Shown here: in pieces, positions 46,588-57,755 of the stretch
How the letters are laid out: every line of letters begins with the position of its first letter
Numbering within the stretch: position 1 is the stretch's first letter
NCBI RefSeq assembly: GCF_022605165.1
Contig: NC_063071.1
Location: 2,852,001 to 2,916,000 of the forward strand
DNA from: Purpureocillium takamizusanense
Lineage: Eukaryota > Ascomycota > Sordariomycetes > Hypocreales > Ophiocordycipitaceae
Length of the DNA stretch: 64,000 nt
Direction of reading: 5' to 3'
Translations under genes and position numbers: made by a program
The notes under the pieces: model-generated
The model's database searches: none
What the model saw: only the letters and a program-made list of their open reading frames with translations
What the model was told of the DNA's origin: nothing

Positions 46588-49138
46588 GCCTATTATGTAT
46601 GGGCTGGGGGCCGGTAGGCACACGGGGCGTTGCTGGATATCATCACGGGCACGGGGAAGCCAAGCCGGGCGAGCACAGGACTTGCCATCAGACATGCCCA
46701 TTGAGGTCGACGGGAGGAGGTCATCACATCACTCACGCACCAAGCGCCAAGACGAGGGCCAAACTGAGATGCCAAATCTGGGGAAAGGCTGAGTGACTGT
46801 CGCATGTCAGGGGGGGTTCCATTCGTTTCCTCGGCAGGCCCAGGGGCCGGGAGGAGCAGGAAGGAGACACGACGGCCAGATCGGTTGGCGCCTGGCCCTC
46901 CCTCATGGCCTCAATATGGCGATTCTGCGCTACAGAAGTACCTCATCAGTCAGTCAGTCAGTCAGTCGAGCAGGGCAGCAGGCTCGAAAGAGAGTCCAGG
47001 CCTCAACTGTGGGGGAGGTTGCGCTTTGTCGAGCTAACTATACTAGATTCTAGCACGTTTCTGTAACAGCACGTCGCCTCGTTGTTAGGTGAGGCTCTGT
47101 GCGTACTGATTGCATGGGCGATATAGGCGCCGTCGTCAGTCGCACGGAGCATGGCGCAATCGACGGGCAAGCAAGCAAATGGCTGCGCGATGTTGTAGAG
47201 ACTGGAGACACAGGCGGGAGAAGCCACGCTGCTCATCTCGCCTCCCCTCAACCGAAATCACAGTCCCAAGCGGCGCACCAGATGGATGCGGGCCGAAGAC
47301 CATCGCGTTACATTGGAAGCAACATGAACGCCACCAATGACGGACCGGTCGAAATGGCTGACGGGCTCGACTCCCCATGATGTTGTCAGAAACAACATAA
47401 CGACAACGGTAACAGCAAGAGAAGAAGAGGCAGCCGGAGCAGACGGGCAAAAGGTCCCCCCCAAAAAGGTCATATTTTCGCAGCAGCAGAGGCTCGACTG
47501 GACGAGCCGGGTCTACATGCAGGCAATAGTTCGCCATCATTGATGCAGTGATGCCAGACACTGAAAGCTCCTGCTGTTTCTGGCCCGCGGCGCCAACTCC
47601 ACGCACAACTTGACGAACATCTGAACCACATGGACAGAACAGGGGGGCCGACACGGCTGGGAGCCGCCTCGCGAGCGTGCGGTCGAGGTGCAGCTGGTGG
47701 GAGAGAGAGGCCTGGAACTGCCGCTGCGGGCGGCGGCGCCACGCTTGACAGGGGGGGATGAGTGCAGCGTTTAGCTTCTACCTTACTAAACGAGGCAAGG
47801 AGCCGCGATTTTGTATCGCGGGGGGGCAGGGTGTTGGGTGGAGAGGGGGGGAGTTGGTCAGGGGTGGCGGAGGCGGGCGGCAGGGGTGAAGTGCTGAAAT
47901 GATGATGCCGGTGCGGTTCCCCGGCTGTGAGTTGTGAGCCGCCGTAACAAGCTCATCGTCTTGGGTTCTTCTTCGCCGCCCGCCGCGCGGAGGTTCTGTT
48001 TTCTGCGGCGCCTGGCGATGTTCTCTTCGTGATGGTGGTGGTGACTGGTGACAACGGTGGGATCAATGGTACGCTGCAATCCGTCGTGAGCACAGGGTCG
48101 ACCTGAATCGCGGGGGCCAGGGAGCTCTGTACTTTATCATGATGGTGGTGAGGATGGATGGTGATGATGATGATGTGCTGCTGCTACTGCTGCTGCTGCT
48201 GCATGTTGTTCTAGCGGCTCTTGCAGTTTGACGCAAACGACGCTGCAGAGACGAGACACGGGCGGGCGATTGTGTTCTGATCTCTCAAGACATACATGAA
48301 TATGAACATGAACAACAACACACTCTTCTTGTCGCTCGGGCGTACTGTATAAAGTACAGTAGAGTACCTGCTGTACTTGTCGTATACTTTGTCCAGCAAG
48401 TGCATAACATACTTCGTACTCACTCGGGGGACAGCCGGCACCATCCAGATAAGAGTCCCGCCCTGTGGATCTTGGCCCAAGAAAGTGATGGAGCGACCGG
48501 CACTGACTGCTGCGTCCCCACACGAGCGCACGCATCTGTGCGCCAAATCGGACCGCACTTGCAGAGGGAGAGAGAGAGAGAGGCACAGCACTGCCGGGAA
48601 CCGACAACGGGCTACGATCTGATCCGTATGCCGTCTTCGTCTTTGTAGAAGGGGCAAGAAAGAAAAGAAATCGGGGCGCTGCTATGGCATCGACAGTAAG
48701 CCGTACGATACGAGAACGCATGGACGACGAACGAACCAACGGGACTGAACTGGGCGGTCAGTCATGTTCGACGTGTAACTGTAACTAGGTGGCGTCCGAG
48801 ACACCGGCGGCGCCTTGTCCAACAAATAAACACACACACACACACACGGGGATCGGGGGTTGGGAGCACAAGCAGCACAAGAAGCGGCCGTCCGAGGTCT
48901 GTCTGTCTTTTTTCTCTCTACGAAGTAACTGTGCCAACTGAGGGGCATTTCCCCCGCACGCACCAGTCCAGCCACAGACAGGAACAAAGTTCCTCTTTCT
49001 CCAACTCGCGCGTGCGCACATCACTCATCATCAGCATCAACAACATGGAGGGATGGATAGACGATTGGATCGGTCCAACTCCCACCTTCCTGCAGTAAAC
49101 AACCACCAGGGCCAGCGGGCGGCGGGTCTAGCACTCAT

Positions 49139-49172
49139 CCCCTCCTCCTCCTCCTCCTCCTCCTCCTCCTCC
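49139..49172. repeat. (CTC)n trinucleotide repeat
   Basis: About eleven uninterrupted CTC units in non-coding DNA upstream of the protease gene. Confidence 0.95.
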
Positions 49173-50474
49173 ACCTCATCAGGCACCTGCAGCGCGGACC
49201 CCTGGCCCCTTTCCAGATGCAGCAGGTGAGCGGCGCCTGAGCCGTCGTTCGTCGTTCGTTCGCGGAACCCCCCCCCCCCTCCCCATCTTTTTCTCTGTCC
49301 CTCTCTGTCCCTCCCTCCCTCCCAACGGCCGGCCCGCCGAGGGCCCCCAGAACTCTCCAACAACGCGCGCGAGACGGGAAGCTCGAACAGAACGGACGGG
49401 GCCATGGCCAATGGACGGCGTGCTTGGCACAGCAAGGGCCGTGTTAGTTACAACTTACGACTGGCCTTTTTGCCAACGACATTGGGCTGCTCGTTGTGTC
49501 TGGTCCCTCATCATCACCACACCTGTACTACCTCGTACTACAGTACTTACGGCTACTTCGCACCTACTATTACTACCGTCTAACTATCGCATTCGCTCTA
49601 ACGGGCTGGGAAACAACCTATCTACCTGCCCGGACGGGCGCAAGCGTTGCATCGCCCCCCCCCGGGTCAAAGAGACAAGAGCCCCTCCGAGGCACGAGGC
49701 GAGATCGAAGCGGGACTCGAACGCGGCCCAGGCCAGGCACCACCACCACCCCCCCGCCGCCGCGAGGAGAATGAGCGAGGTCGTTCTGGCCATGATAGTA
49801 GGTAGTACTGGATGTACGAAGTACATGGGCGGCTCTCTTGCACCCGGCCCTGCAGGCTCCGGGAGCCGGCCCCTCCCTCGCCCGCAATGGGCTCACGCAC
49901 TGCAACGCAACCCTCCTGCTCTTGTCAGTCGTGCTCTCCCCTTCTTCCACGCGCAGCAGCAGCAGCAGTCGTGGACCCTTGAGGGCCCCACGGACCTCCA
50001 ACCCCCGGCCGCCGCCGGCGCAAACGCACCGACCAGGGGTGGGATGGGGATGCGATGTCTCTGATCCGGTGGCGGTGGTGAGGGTGGTGGTGGTGTTGTT
50101 GCTTCCTTCCTTGCTTGCTTCTGTTGACGAACAGAAGCCCGCCCGCCCACGCGGCGAAGATGCGCCAATGCAGCGACTCTGTCATGGGGGGAGGGTACTT
50201 TGTACAGACACCACCACCATGTTAGTAGTAACAGTAGCTGTAAGAGAGAGAGAGAGCGTTGGCCGTGTGTATATGAGGCGGCAGGTAGCCCATCACCATC
50301 ATGAGGGCCCCCCCCCCTTTCGCTCTCGACTCCTTGCTTGCCTTCTCCCCTTAGACGTTTCTCACACCATAGTCACCTCGTCCATTCGCTCGTTGCGAGG
50401 GCCCGTGAGGGAAGACTGAAGGACAACAGCGGTCCCACGTCCGTCCGTCGTGAGCAGCAGCAGCAGCAGCCATC

Positions 50475-53379
50475 ATGGTGCGCTCATCGCTGCTCGTCTC
50501 GCTCGCGGCGGCGATGACGGCCACCACCGTCGTCGCCACCACCGCGGCGAGCAACATTCTCCCCGGCGGCTTCATTGTCGAGTTTGAGCCCAACAAGGCA
50601 TGTTCATGTTTCCCCCCTTGACTCTCAACATATCTCTCTCCCGGGAGTATAGATAGAGCTGGTAGCTGACCGTCCGCGATATCGTCCCAAACAGGACATC
50701 AACGCCGCCGCCGCCGCCGTGGAAAAGGAGGGCAAGACGCGCATGAAGCTCGACTTTGAGCTCTTCAAGGGCGTGTCCGTCCAGCTGCACGACCCGAAAA
50801 GGGCCGACGAAAAGGTGGCCAAGCTCGCCGCCCTGCCCGCCGTCAAGGCCGTGTACCCGTTGCGCCTGTACCCCATGCCCAACCCGCGCGTCGAGTGGGT
50901 GGGCAAGGATCCCGAGAAGCACTTTGCCGACGTCAAGCGCCGTGCCGCCAATGCGGGCAACGACACGGTCGGCGACGACAGCACGTACGCGCCGCATGTC
51001 ATGACGCAGGTCGACAAGCTGCGCAAGGAGGGCTACACAGGCAAGGGCGTGACCATTGCCGTGATTGACACTGGTGTAAGTCCGGTCACTGTTGGGCCTC
51101 GAGATATCCAACCCTTTCCCCTGAATATGCTCCCCCTTTTCGCCCCCCCCCCCCTTTTCCCACAAGTTGGCTCGAGAAACTCATATCCCTACAACAATGG
51201 AAATTGTCGTGCTGACAACCCGCAGGTCGACTACAAGCATCCCGTCCTCGGCGGCTGCCTCGGCAGCGGCTGCCTCGTCACCAAGGGCTACGACCTCGTC
51301 GGCGACGCCTACAACGGCTACAACACGCCCGTCCCGGACCCGGACCCCATGGACTGCGGCGGCCACGGCTCCCACGTCGCGGGCATCATCGCCGCGCGGC
51401 CCAACAAGCTGGGCTTCACCGGCGCCGCCCCCGACGTCTCCCTGCACGCCTACAAGGTCTTTGGCTGCACCGGCGAGGTCTCCAACGACGTGCTCATCGC
51501 CGCCTACAACCAGGCGTACCAGGACGGCGCCAACATCATCACCGCCTCCATCGGCGGCGCCAGCGGCTGGTCCGAGGACCCCTGGGCCGTCGCCGTCCAG
51601 CGCATCGTCGAGAAGGGCGTGCCCTGCACCGTCTCGGCCGGCAACGACGGCGACCACGGCATGTTCTACGCCAGCGGCGCCTCGGACGGCAAGGGCGTCA
51701 CGTCCATTGCCTCCTTCGACAACGCCGAGACGCCCATCCTCCTCTCCACCGTCAAGTACTCGGTCGACGGCGGCGACGATGTCCCCTTTGGCTATGTCCC
51801 CGGCGAGCCCGCCGCGTGGAAGGGCGTGTCCCTGGAGGCGTACGCCACGTCCCTGGACCCCAACATCAAGAACGACGGCTGCGATCCCCTCCCCGACAGC
51901 ACCCCTGACCTCAGCAACAAGATTGTCCTCATCCGCCGCGGGACCTGCTACTTTACCGACAAGGCGACCAACGCCGCCGCCAAGGGCGCCAAGTACATCC
52001 TCATCCTCAACAACGTCGGCGGCGCCGGCGGCATCGACGTCCGGGAGGTCAAGAGCATCGTCGGCAGCGGCATGGTGCTCAAGACGATGGGCGACACGTG
52101 GATCGAGGCCATCAAGGCCGGCAAGAAGGTGACCATCAAGATGGCCAACAGCGAGGACACGGAAGCCTTCCTCACCCTCGTCGCCAACAACGTCACCGGC
52201 GGCGCCCTCAGCACCTACACGTCCTGGGGCCCGACCTGGGAGATGGACCTGAAGCCTCAGTTCGGCACCCCCGGCGGCAGCATCCTGTCCACCTGGCCCA
52301 CCAAGAATGGCGGCTACGCCGTCCTCTCCGGCACCTCCATGGCCTGCCCCCTCGCCGCCGGCATCGTCGCCCTCATCGGCCAGGTCCGCGGGACGTTTGA
52401 CCCCGCCACCATTGAGCAGCTGCTCTCCGGCAACGCCAACCCGCAGTTCATCAACGACGGGAGCATGTTCTACCCCATCCTGGCCCCCACGGCCCAGCAG
52501 GGCGGCGGCCTCATCCAGGCTTGGGACGCCGCGCACGCCACCATGGTCATCGAGCCCTCGGGCCTCGCCTACAACGACACCGACCACTTCAACAAGGAGC
52601 TCACCTTCAAGATCCAGAACATTGGCAAGAAGGAGGTCACCTACAAGCTGTCCAACGTCCCCGCCATCACCATGTACACGCTGGCCAAGGGCAAGATTTA
52701 CCCCAGCCGGTTCCCCAACGAAATCATCCAGGCCCCCGCCACCCTGAAGTTCAACAAGGACTCGGTGACGGTCGCTCCCGGCAGAGTGGCCACCATCCAC
52801 GTCGAGGCCACGCCTCCGTCCGGCCTCGACGCCAAGCGCCTGCCCGTCTGGGGAGGCTGGGTCGCCGTCAACGGCAGCGACGGCTCCTCGCAGTCCATCC
52901 CCTACCAGGGTCTCTCCGGGTCTCTCCACGACGCAGACCAGCTCGGCGAGGACGACGTCTGGATCACTAAATCCAATGACAAGAACTTGAACGCCGTCAA
53001 CCCCAACACCACGTTCGTCATCCCCGCCCCGGGCAACGCCAACGGGGACACGGTCCTCCCCGCTCTGGCCGTCAACCTGGCGCTCGGCTCCCTCCTCATG
53101 CGCGCCGACATCGTCCCCCTGACCACTTGCCCTCCCAAGAACCTCACCAAAGAGGTCTTGGGCCTCAAGACCATCGGCCAGCCCAACGGCTTCCCCATGC
53201 CGTGGAACACTCGCGGCGCCGGAAAGTACGCATGGGACGGCCAGCTGGATTCGGGCAACTATGCGCCTCCGGGCAAGTACAAGTTTGTCGTCCGCGCGCT
53301 CAAGATCTTTGGCGACGCGACCAAGGAGTCAGAGTACGACGTAAGCTCGTCGCCGGGCTTTTACATCAAGTACCAGTAG
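50475..53379 (+). CDS. Secreted subtilisin-like serine protease (S8A, minor extracellular protease vpr type)
   Basis: Predicted 885-aa secreted endoprotease. Exons are 50475-50597, 50695-51075 and 51226-53379. Residues 1-25 are a signal peptide, and an inhibitor-I9-like propeptide follows (FIVEFEPNKDINAAAAAVEK to about residue 130). The catalytic residues are Asp166 (AVIDTGVDYKHP), His215 (CGGHGSHVAGI) and Ser539 (LSGTSMACP), with oxyanion Asn308 (VSAGNDG). A PA-type insertion lies between His and Ser (IRRGTCYFTDKATNAAAKGA), and a Fn3-like / DUF1034 region follows the catalytic core. The first intron (97 bp) uses a GC donor (AAG|GCATGT, CTGAC branch, CAG). The second (150 bp) has GTAAGT and CAG, is a multiple of three and has no in-frame stop. 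Such proteases are common in saprophytic and pathogenic fungi. The gene is tail to tail with the NLR-like gene, 237 bp apart. Confidence 0.95.
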
Positions 53380-53616
53380 GTGCCAAGACATGAATGAAGT
53401 GGCTAGAAAAGGGAGGGGGGCGGGGCGTATATACAGGTACAGCCGCAGAGGAGATGTAAAGGGGGGGTATAAGGTCTCACTTGCGTGTAGATATTTTGGT
53501 TGACCACGGCACATTCGGGCCGGTTGAGTGCGAGTAGACTCAATAGTCTATGAGAGAACGTGCGATCAGACTTCTCAATACCGCGATTGCCAGATTAAAG
53601 CTTTTTTATCAAATCC

Positions 53617-56600
53617 CTAAACATTGGATATAGCGTCTCGCAGTATCTGAACAATTTCTGACCTGGTGTCTTCATCCTGGATGGCCTTCGATCTTAAGGT
53701 TCTACGAACCAAGTATGACAGCCATTTCGATTTATTTTCCCAGCAGCTGAGCAGAAGTTTGATCAGCTGTACGCAGCCCCTGTCGCATGCCGCAAATATT
53801 GTTTGCACGTTGACCGGAGCCCCGTGGTTCAAAAGCAACTCGGCTAAAGCCGTATGCCCTGCTTCGCACGCCAAGAAGAGTGATCTTGACTCTTCTACAC
53901 CTCCCTCTGTATCAACCGCGAATCCGGCATCCAGTAAAAGCCTCACAACCTCGTCTTGCCCCATGATGCAGGCTGCATTGAGGGCTGTCTTGAACCATTT
54001 TGGATCCTTGCCAAGGCCGATCATCGCTCTCACTCTATCCACATCTCCATCAAGTGAGAAACCTGCGAGTACCGACCCGAACAGCCCATCGTATGCGATA
54101 CCCTCATCGTCAGCCCTTAACATGGTACGTACTGTCTTCTTGTCTTCGCTGAGAATAGCGGCAAAGAGGTCCATGTTGTTTATTCCGGGAGGAAATACTT
54201 GGGCACCCTTTGACAGTAACAGTTGAATACTACCAATGCCCCCGCTAAGTATCGCTAGCTCTAGAATAGCTGGGTATTGTCCGCCGCCACAAGGGTCCGC
54301 GCCTGAGTGGAGTAGCAACTCCACTACATGCACCAGAGAACGACGGGAACTGTACCTCACCAACTTGCTCTTGTTGAATAACTCATGGAGGAATTGACAG
54401 GCGGATCCTAGCGCCGTTCCAAAGGGACCTCCCCGGGCGTTGACATCCGCGCCTCGCTCTATAAGCAACTTGATGACATCCAGCCGATGAGCCCAGGAGG
54501 CAACCATGAGAGCAGTGCCGAATTCATGGTGGTTGGCATTAACGGCAGCTTTATGGCTTAAAAGTAGTGCGACGACGTCGAGACCGCCACTCAGAGAAGC
54601 AGCCGCCAATGCTGATCCATAGGTAGCGTCTGGCTCGTTGACGTCGGTGCCTCTGCTGAGCAGGTGTCTCACACATCGACCACCGCCACCCCGTGAGGCT
54701 GCTGCTGCTGCCAAGGGCGTAATGGCTTGTCCTTCACGCTTCAGCAGAGCGCCATGATCCAGTAAATACTTCACTTGCTCCGTCCGGCCGGCACCTGCGG
54801 CCGCTGCGAGGGGAGTTTCGCCATCGTATTGCGTTTGGAAGTGAAATTTGGTCTCGTAACAGGCCATTGCGTTGATGTCGGCACCTCTCTCCAGAAGCAG
54901 TTCAACTGTTGATACGTCGCCGTGTATTGCCGCCACCCTGAGAACTTCATTTAAGATTCCACTTTCAATCATTTTGGTGCTAGACAAGTCATCGAGTATA
55001 CAAGGCAAGATGTCGTCCAGTCCATGCATCGCCGTCCATACTAAGGTGCAATATTCGAGGTCTGAAGGTTTGCAGATTGGCGTCTCAAGGCCGGGAAGCT
55101 TCGTAAAGGCATGCTCCGTCTTTAAAAGGCGGACGAAGAGAGCTCTGGCAAGTGAGCGGTCTCCTACGTCACTCACGCGTTTGTAGTGATCGACACACTG
55201 GCGAGCTAAAAACGGCGGATCCGTTGAAGAGCCGAACCACATAGAGGCACGGCTGGCGGGATCCAAAGACTCCAGGAGTAGTTTCAGGCCAACCGTAGCC
55301 AGCTCAGCGTACCCTCGGCTTTTGCAAATTTGAAACGGTTTCGCGCGGTCATCCCAAGACCCGATTTCGTTAGATTCGAGATATTCCTGCACCGAGAAAT
55401 GTGCGATGCGGAGACCCTTGCCAGAAGATGTATCACATGTCTCGATGAACTCGGGGCAAATCGACAGAATATCGGTTTCTTGAAGTAAGTCGTCTGGATC
55501 GAATACTGCTTCGTCTCGTATCTCCACAGCAACGGCATAAATTACTTCGTCGATCGTCAATTCTTCCGTTGAGCAGCAAAGAATTGTCAAAACGCGTCTA
55601 GCATGCTCGGCTCGGGATTTGGGGATGCCTGCTAGCACCCGCTCGTATGTCTCGCTCAATGACGAAGGCAAAGCCTCCAAGGCCATCCTCAATTGCTTTG
55701 GGGATGTGAGACAGTTTTCGAGTGCATCCAATTGACATTTTACCCAACGGAAACTATAAGGTGGTACAAATTAGCGACCCTGGTTGACGCACAGCATCAA
55801 AGGTACCCGTAAGGTACCCCTTGTTCTCTGTAGGTGAACTTACACGCCTCCAGCACGACCGGTCAGCTGAGCCAGTATCAAATCGCGGTGCGCTGCAAAT
55901 TTTTGCAGACGCGGTCTCTCCTTCAATTGTGTGACAATAAAGCTTTCAATATCCTTGTTGAGCTTACCACCCGTCAAGGCGACAACCTGAGAGTCTACGG
56001 GCTCGAGAGCCTCTTCAATGTCGGAAACGCCGCGACTGGTCGTACACATGTGCAGGCCTCGTTCATCCCATCCTCGCATACCCGCAATCGTCTGGAGCAC
56101 ATCGTCACGTGTGCTGCGGTCATCACAAGGACTCTCGTCGAGTGCATCCAAAAAGAGATACACGTGATCGAACAGTCGGACAAGTTGACGTAGGCAGTCC
56201 ATCAAGGCTTCGTCCGGTGGCGATTCGAATAAATACTTCTGATGAAGCGTCTCGAGGGGCGAGTGGCAACCCTGGTATTGTGCTGAGAGCTGGAGGACCA
56301 GAGAGCGGAGCATGCCCGAGGCTGTTTGTTTGCTGGCATCATCAAAGCGGAAGAAGAAGAATGCTAAGCCGACACGAGGACTGGACCGGCGATGCCGGTA
56401 AGAGTGTTGGATCGCGGTGCAGCATAGGAAAGATTTCCCTGTTCCCACAAAGCCTTTCAGCCATATGAAGGAGTTGGGTGCAGTCAACCAATTGTCGAAA
56501 TTGGACCCTTTTGCCACAAGCCAGAGGCCTGTCCTGACCTGTTTCTTCCTACAAATCTCGTGGAACAAGCTTGTCGGGTCCGGAGCCTTCAGCCAGGCAC

Positions 56601-57138
56601 TGAGGGCGTGCGAAAGCCCGGTATGCCTGACTAGACCGAGGACAGACTTGATGTCCTGCAAGTCGTCTCGAGTGTCGGAGGAAAATTGCTGCTGGAGAAG
56701 GTCCAAGGCTGAGGAAAGGTTGGATTTGACTCTTTCGATGTCGCCATGGAGCTTCTGAAGAGTAGTTTCTTCGAAGGGAAAGGCAAGACGCCTAGCACCG
56801 GATATTGTCTTTGTCCAGATGCCAGGATTGGTCGTTTTCTGGAATTTGTCAAACTGTTGAAGGCGGTCCTGTAGATCGTCTACGGATTGCTCGCACTTGT
56901 CTATGCGGGCCTCAACTGCGCGAATCAGGGTATGCTCGTCGTGACGAAATTTACGAGGGACAAGGTGTTGCTGCAGGGCCTGGAGAGTCGTGACGAGAGC
57001 ACCCAGGTCGCCCGCAACACTCTTGATGCTCTCATCTTGATCCGAGTAAGCTTTGTAGAATGTAGCTAGTCGAGTCGACACATCGAGGGTCAGGGAGATG
57101 AAGCCGGCGACAGCGGCGGATATGGACAGCGGATCCAT
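53617..57138 (-). CDS. NACHT-ankyrin STAND protein (fungal NLR-like)
   Basis: Predicted 1143 aa from exon 1 (57138-55844) and exon 2 (55753-53617). The 90-bp intron (GTAAGT...TAG) joins GGV to FRWVKCQLDALE in frame. The N-terminal 190 residues (MDPLSISAAVAGFISLTLDV) match the fungal STAND N-terminal type related to Helo-like domains. The NACHT domain has a P-loop GFVGTGKS (229-236) and a Walker B HVYLFLDALDE (325-335). A helical region carries SLSETYERVLAGIPKSRAEH, and about ten ankyrin repeats follow (VELLLERGADINA, DVIKLLIERGADVNARGG, VRLLLDAGFAVDTEGG), then a short C-terminal tail. Family knowledge: such proteins act in non-self recognition and regulated cell death, but most are untested. 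Codon use is less GC-biased than in ACC1 or the protease. Both exons are open, so the gene looks intact. A RIP-damaged retroelement begins about 420 bp upstream. Confidence 0.93.
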
Positions 57139-57554
57139 AGTGACGGCAGAGTCGCTCGATTGTGTATTTTTTTTTTCCGATCAGCTCGCACAAGCCGACG
57201 TCCTCGTCCATGATACTTATGGTTCTCATGGAAGTCCTTGGGTGATCAAGCTGCGGCGGGGCCCTGCCGTGTAAAGCACTCTTGTCTCCCAGTGGCTCAG
57301 CTGTGCGGCTGTGCTTGCATGTCAGCCGTGGTAGGAGCGTGCAATACGCGCCGTGATACAAGCCGCCAATGCATCATTGCAGCGTGTGTAGTACAAACTA
57401 CACCAATAGGAACAGGGCCATGATATGTGCAGTGTTCCGGTGAGGCGATGGACGCAGCACGAAGAAGAGGGGGCGAGAGAACAACAGCATGGAGGAGGGG
57501 ACCGGACCACAACCAGACGTCGCATGTATACCTAGGACGAAGTTCGTATGTGGG
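57139..57554 (-). promoter_or_regulatory. Upstream region of the NLR-like gene
   Basis: These 416 bp separate the NLR start codon from the target duplication of the retrotransposon. An eleven-base T run (about 57166-57176) lies close to the start. No gene was recognised. Normal base composition here shows that RIP did not visibly spread into it. Confidence 0.5.
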
Positions 57555-57559
57555 CTCTC
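57555..57559. repeat. Left target-site duplication CTCTC
   Basis: Five bases immediately outside the left LTR, identical to 63717-63721. Confidence 0.9.
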
Positions 57560-57745
57560 TATTACGGCACGATCAATTGGCGCAGGATTGAGACGTCTGC
57601 AAAGACTGTAGATTGACGAGGACTTTAAAGCTAAGGAGGAAAAAATAAGAGACTGCGCTATATGCGCTGCCGCGGGTTGAAAACCCTATATAGGTTACGT
57701 GCGGTTAGTAGGCACGTGCCGACATATATAACACGATCCGTTATA
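57560..57745 (-). repeat. Left LTR (3' LTR of the element)
   Basis: 186 bp, begins TATTACGG and ends CCGTTATA. It aligns without gaps to the right LTR with 18 differences, all transitions. The TG...CA termini of the right copy are changed to TA...TA here. Confidence 0.95.
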
Positions 57746-57755
57746 TCACCCCCCC
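57746..57755 (-). other. Polypurine tract
   Basis: On the minus strand this reads GGGGGGGTGA directly before the 3' LTR, the place and composition expected for the plus-strand primer of an LTR retroelement. It supports the minus-strand orientation. Confidence 0.7.

Larger units (their letters stand above)
44265..50474. other. 6.2-kb region without a convincing gene
   Basis: The left edge holds the BolA3 promoter and the right edge the protease promoter. The longest ORF (45115-45879, +, 254 codons) has erratic composition and no domain, and I do not call it. Simple repeats are common, including a T/A-tract palindrome at 46561 and a CTC tract at 49139. No RNA gene was recognised by eye. Confidence 0.5.

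Noticed and set aside
49685..49760. Possible tRNA T-loop (GTTCGAGTCCC on the minus strand)
   Set aside because: The flanking bases do not form the five-base T stem, and no matching acceptor or anticodon arm is present.
51181..52929. 582-codon minus-strand ORF opposite the subtilisin
   Set aside because: It is an antisense shadow of the protease exon. Its Gly/Val/Asp-rich composition is the complement of the coding strand, with no domain.
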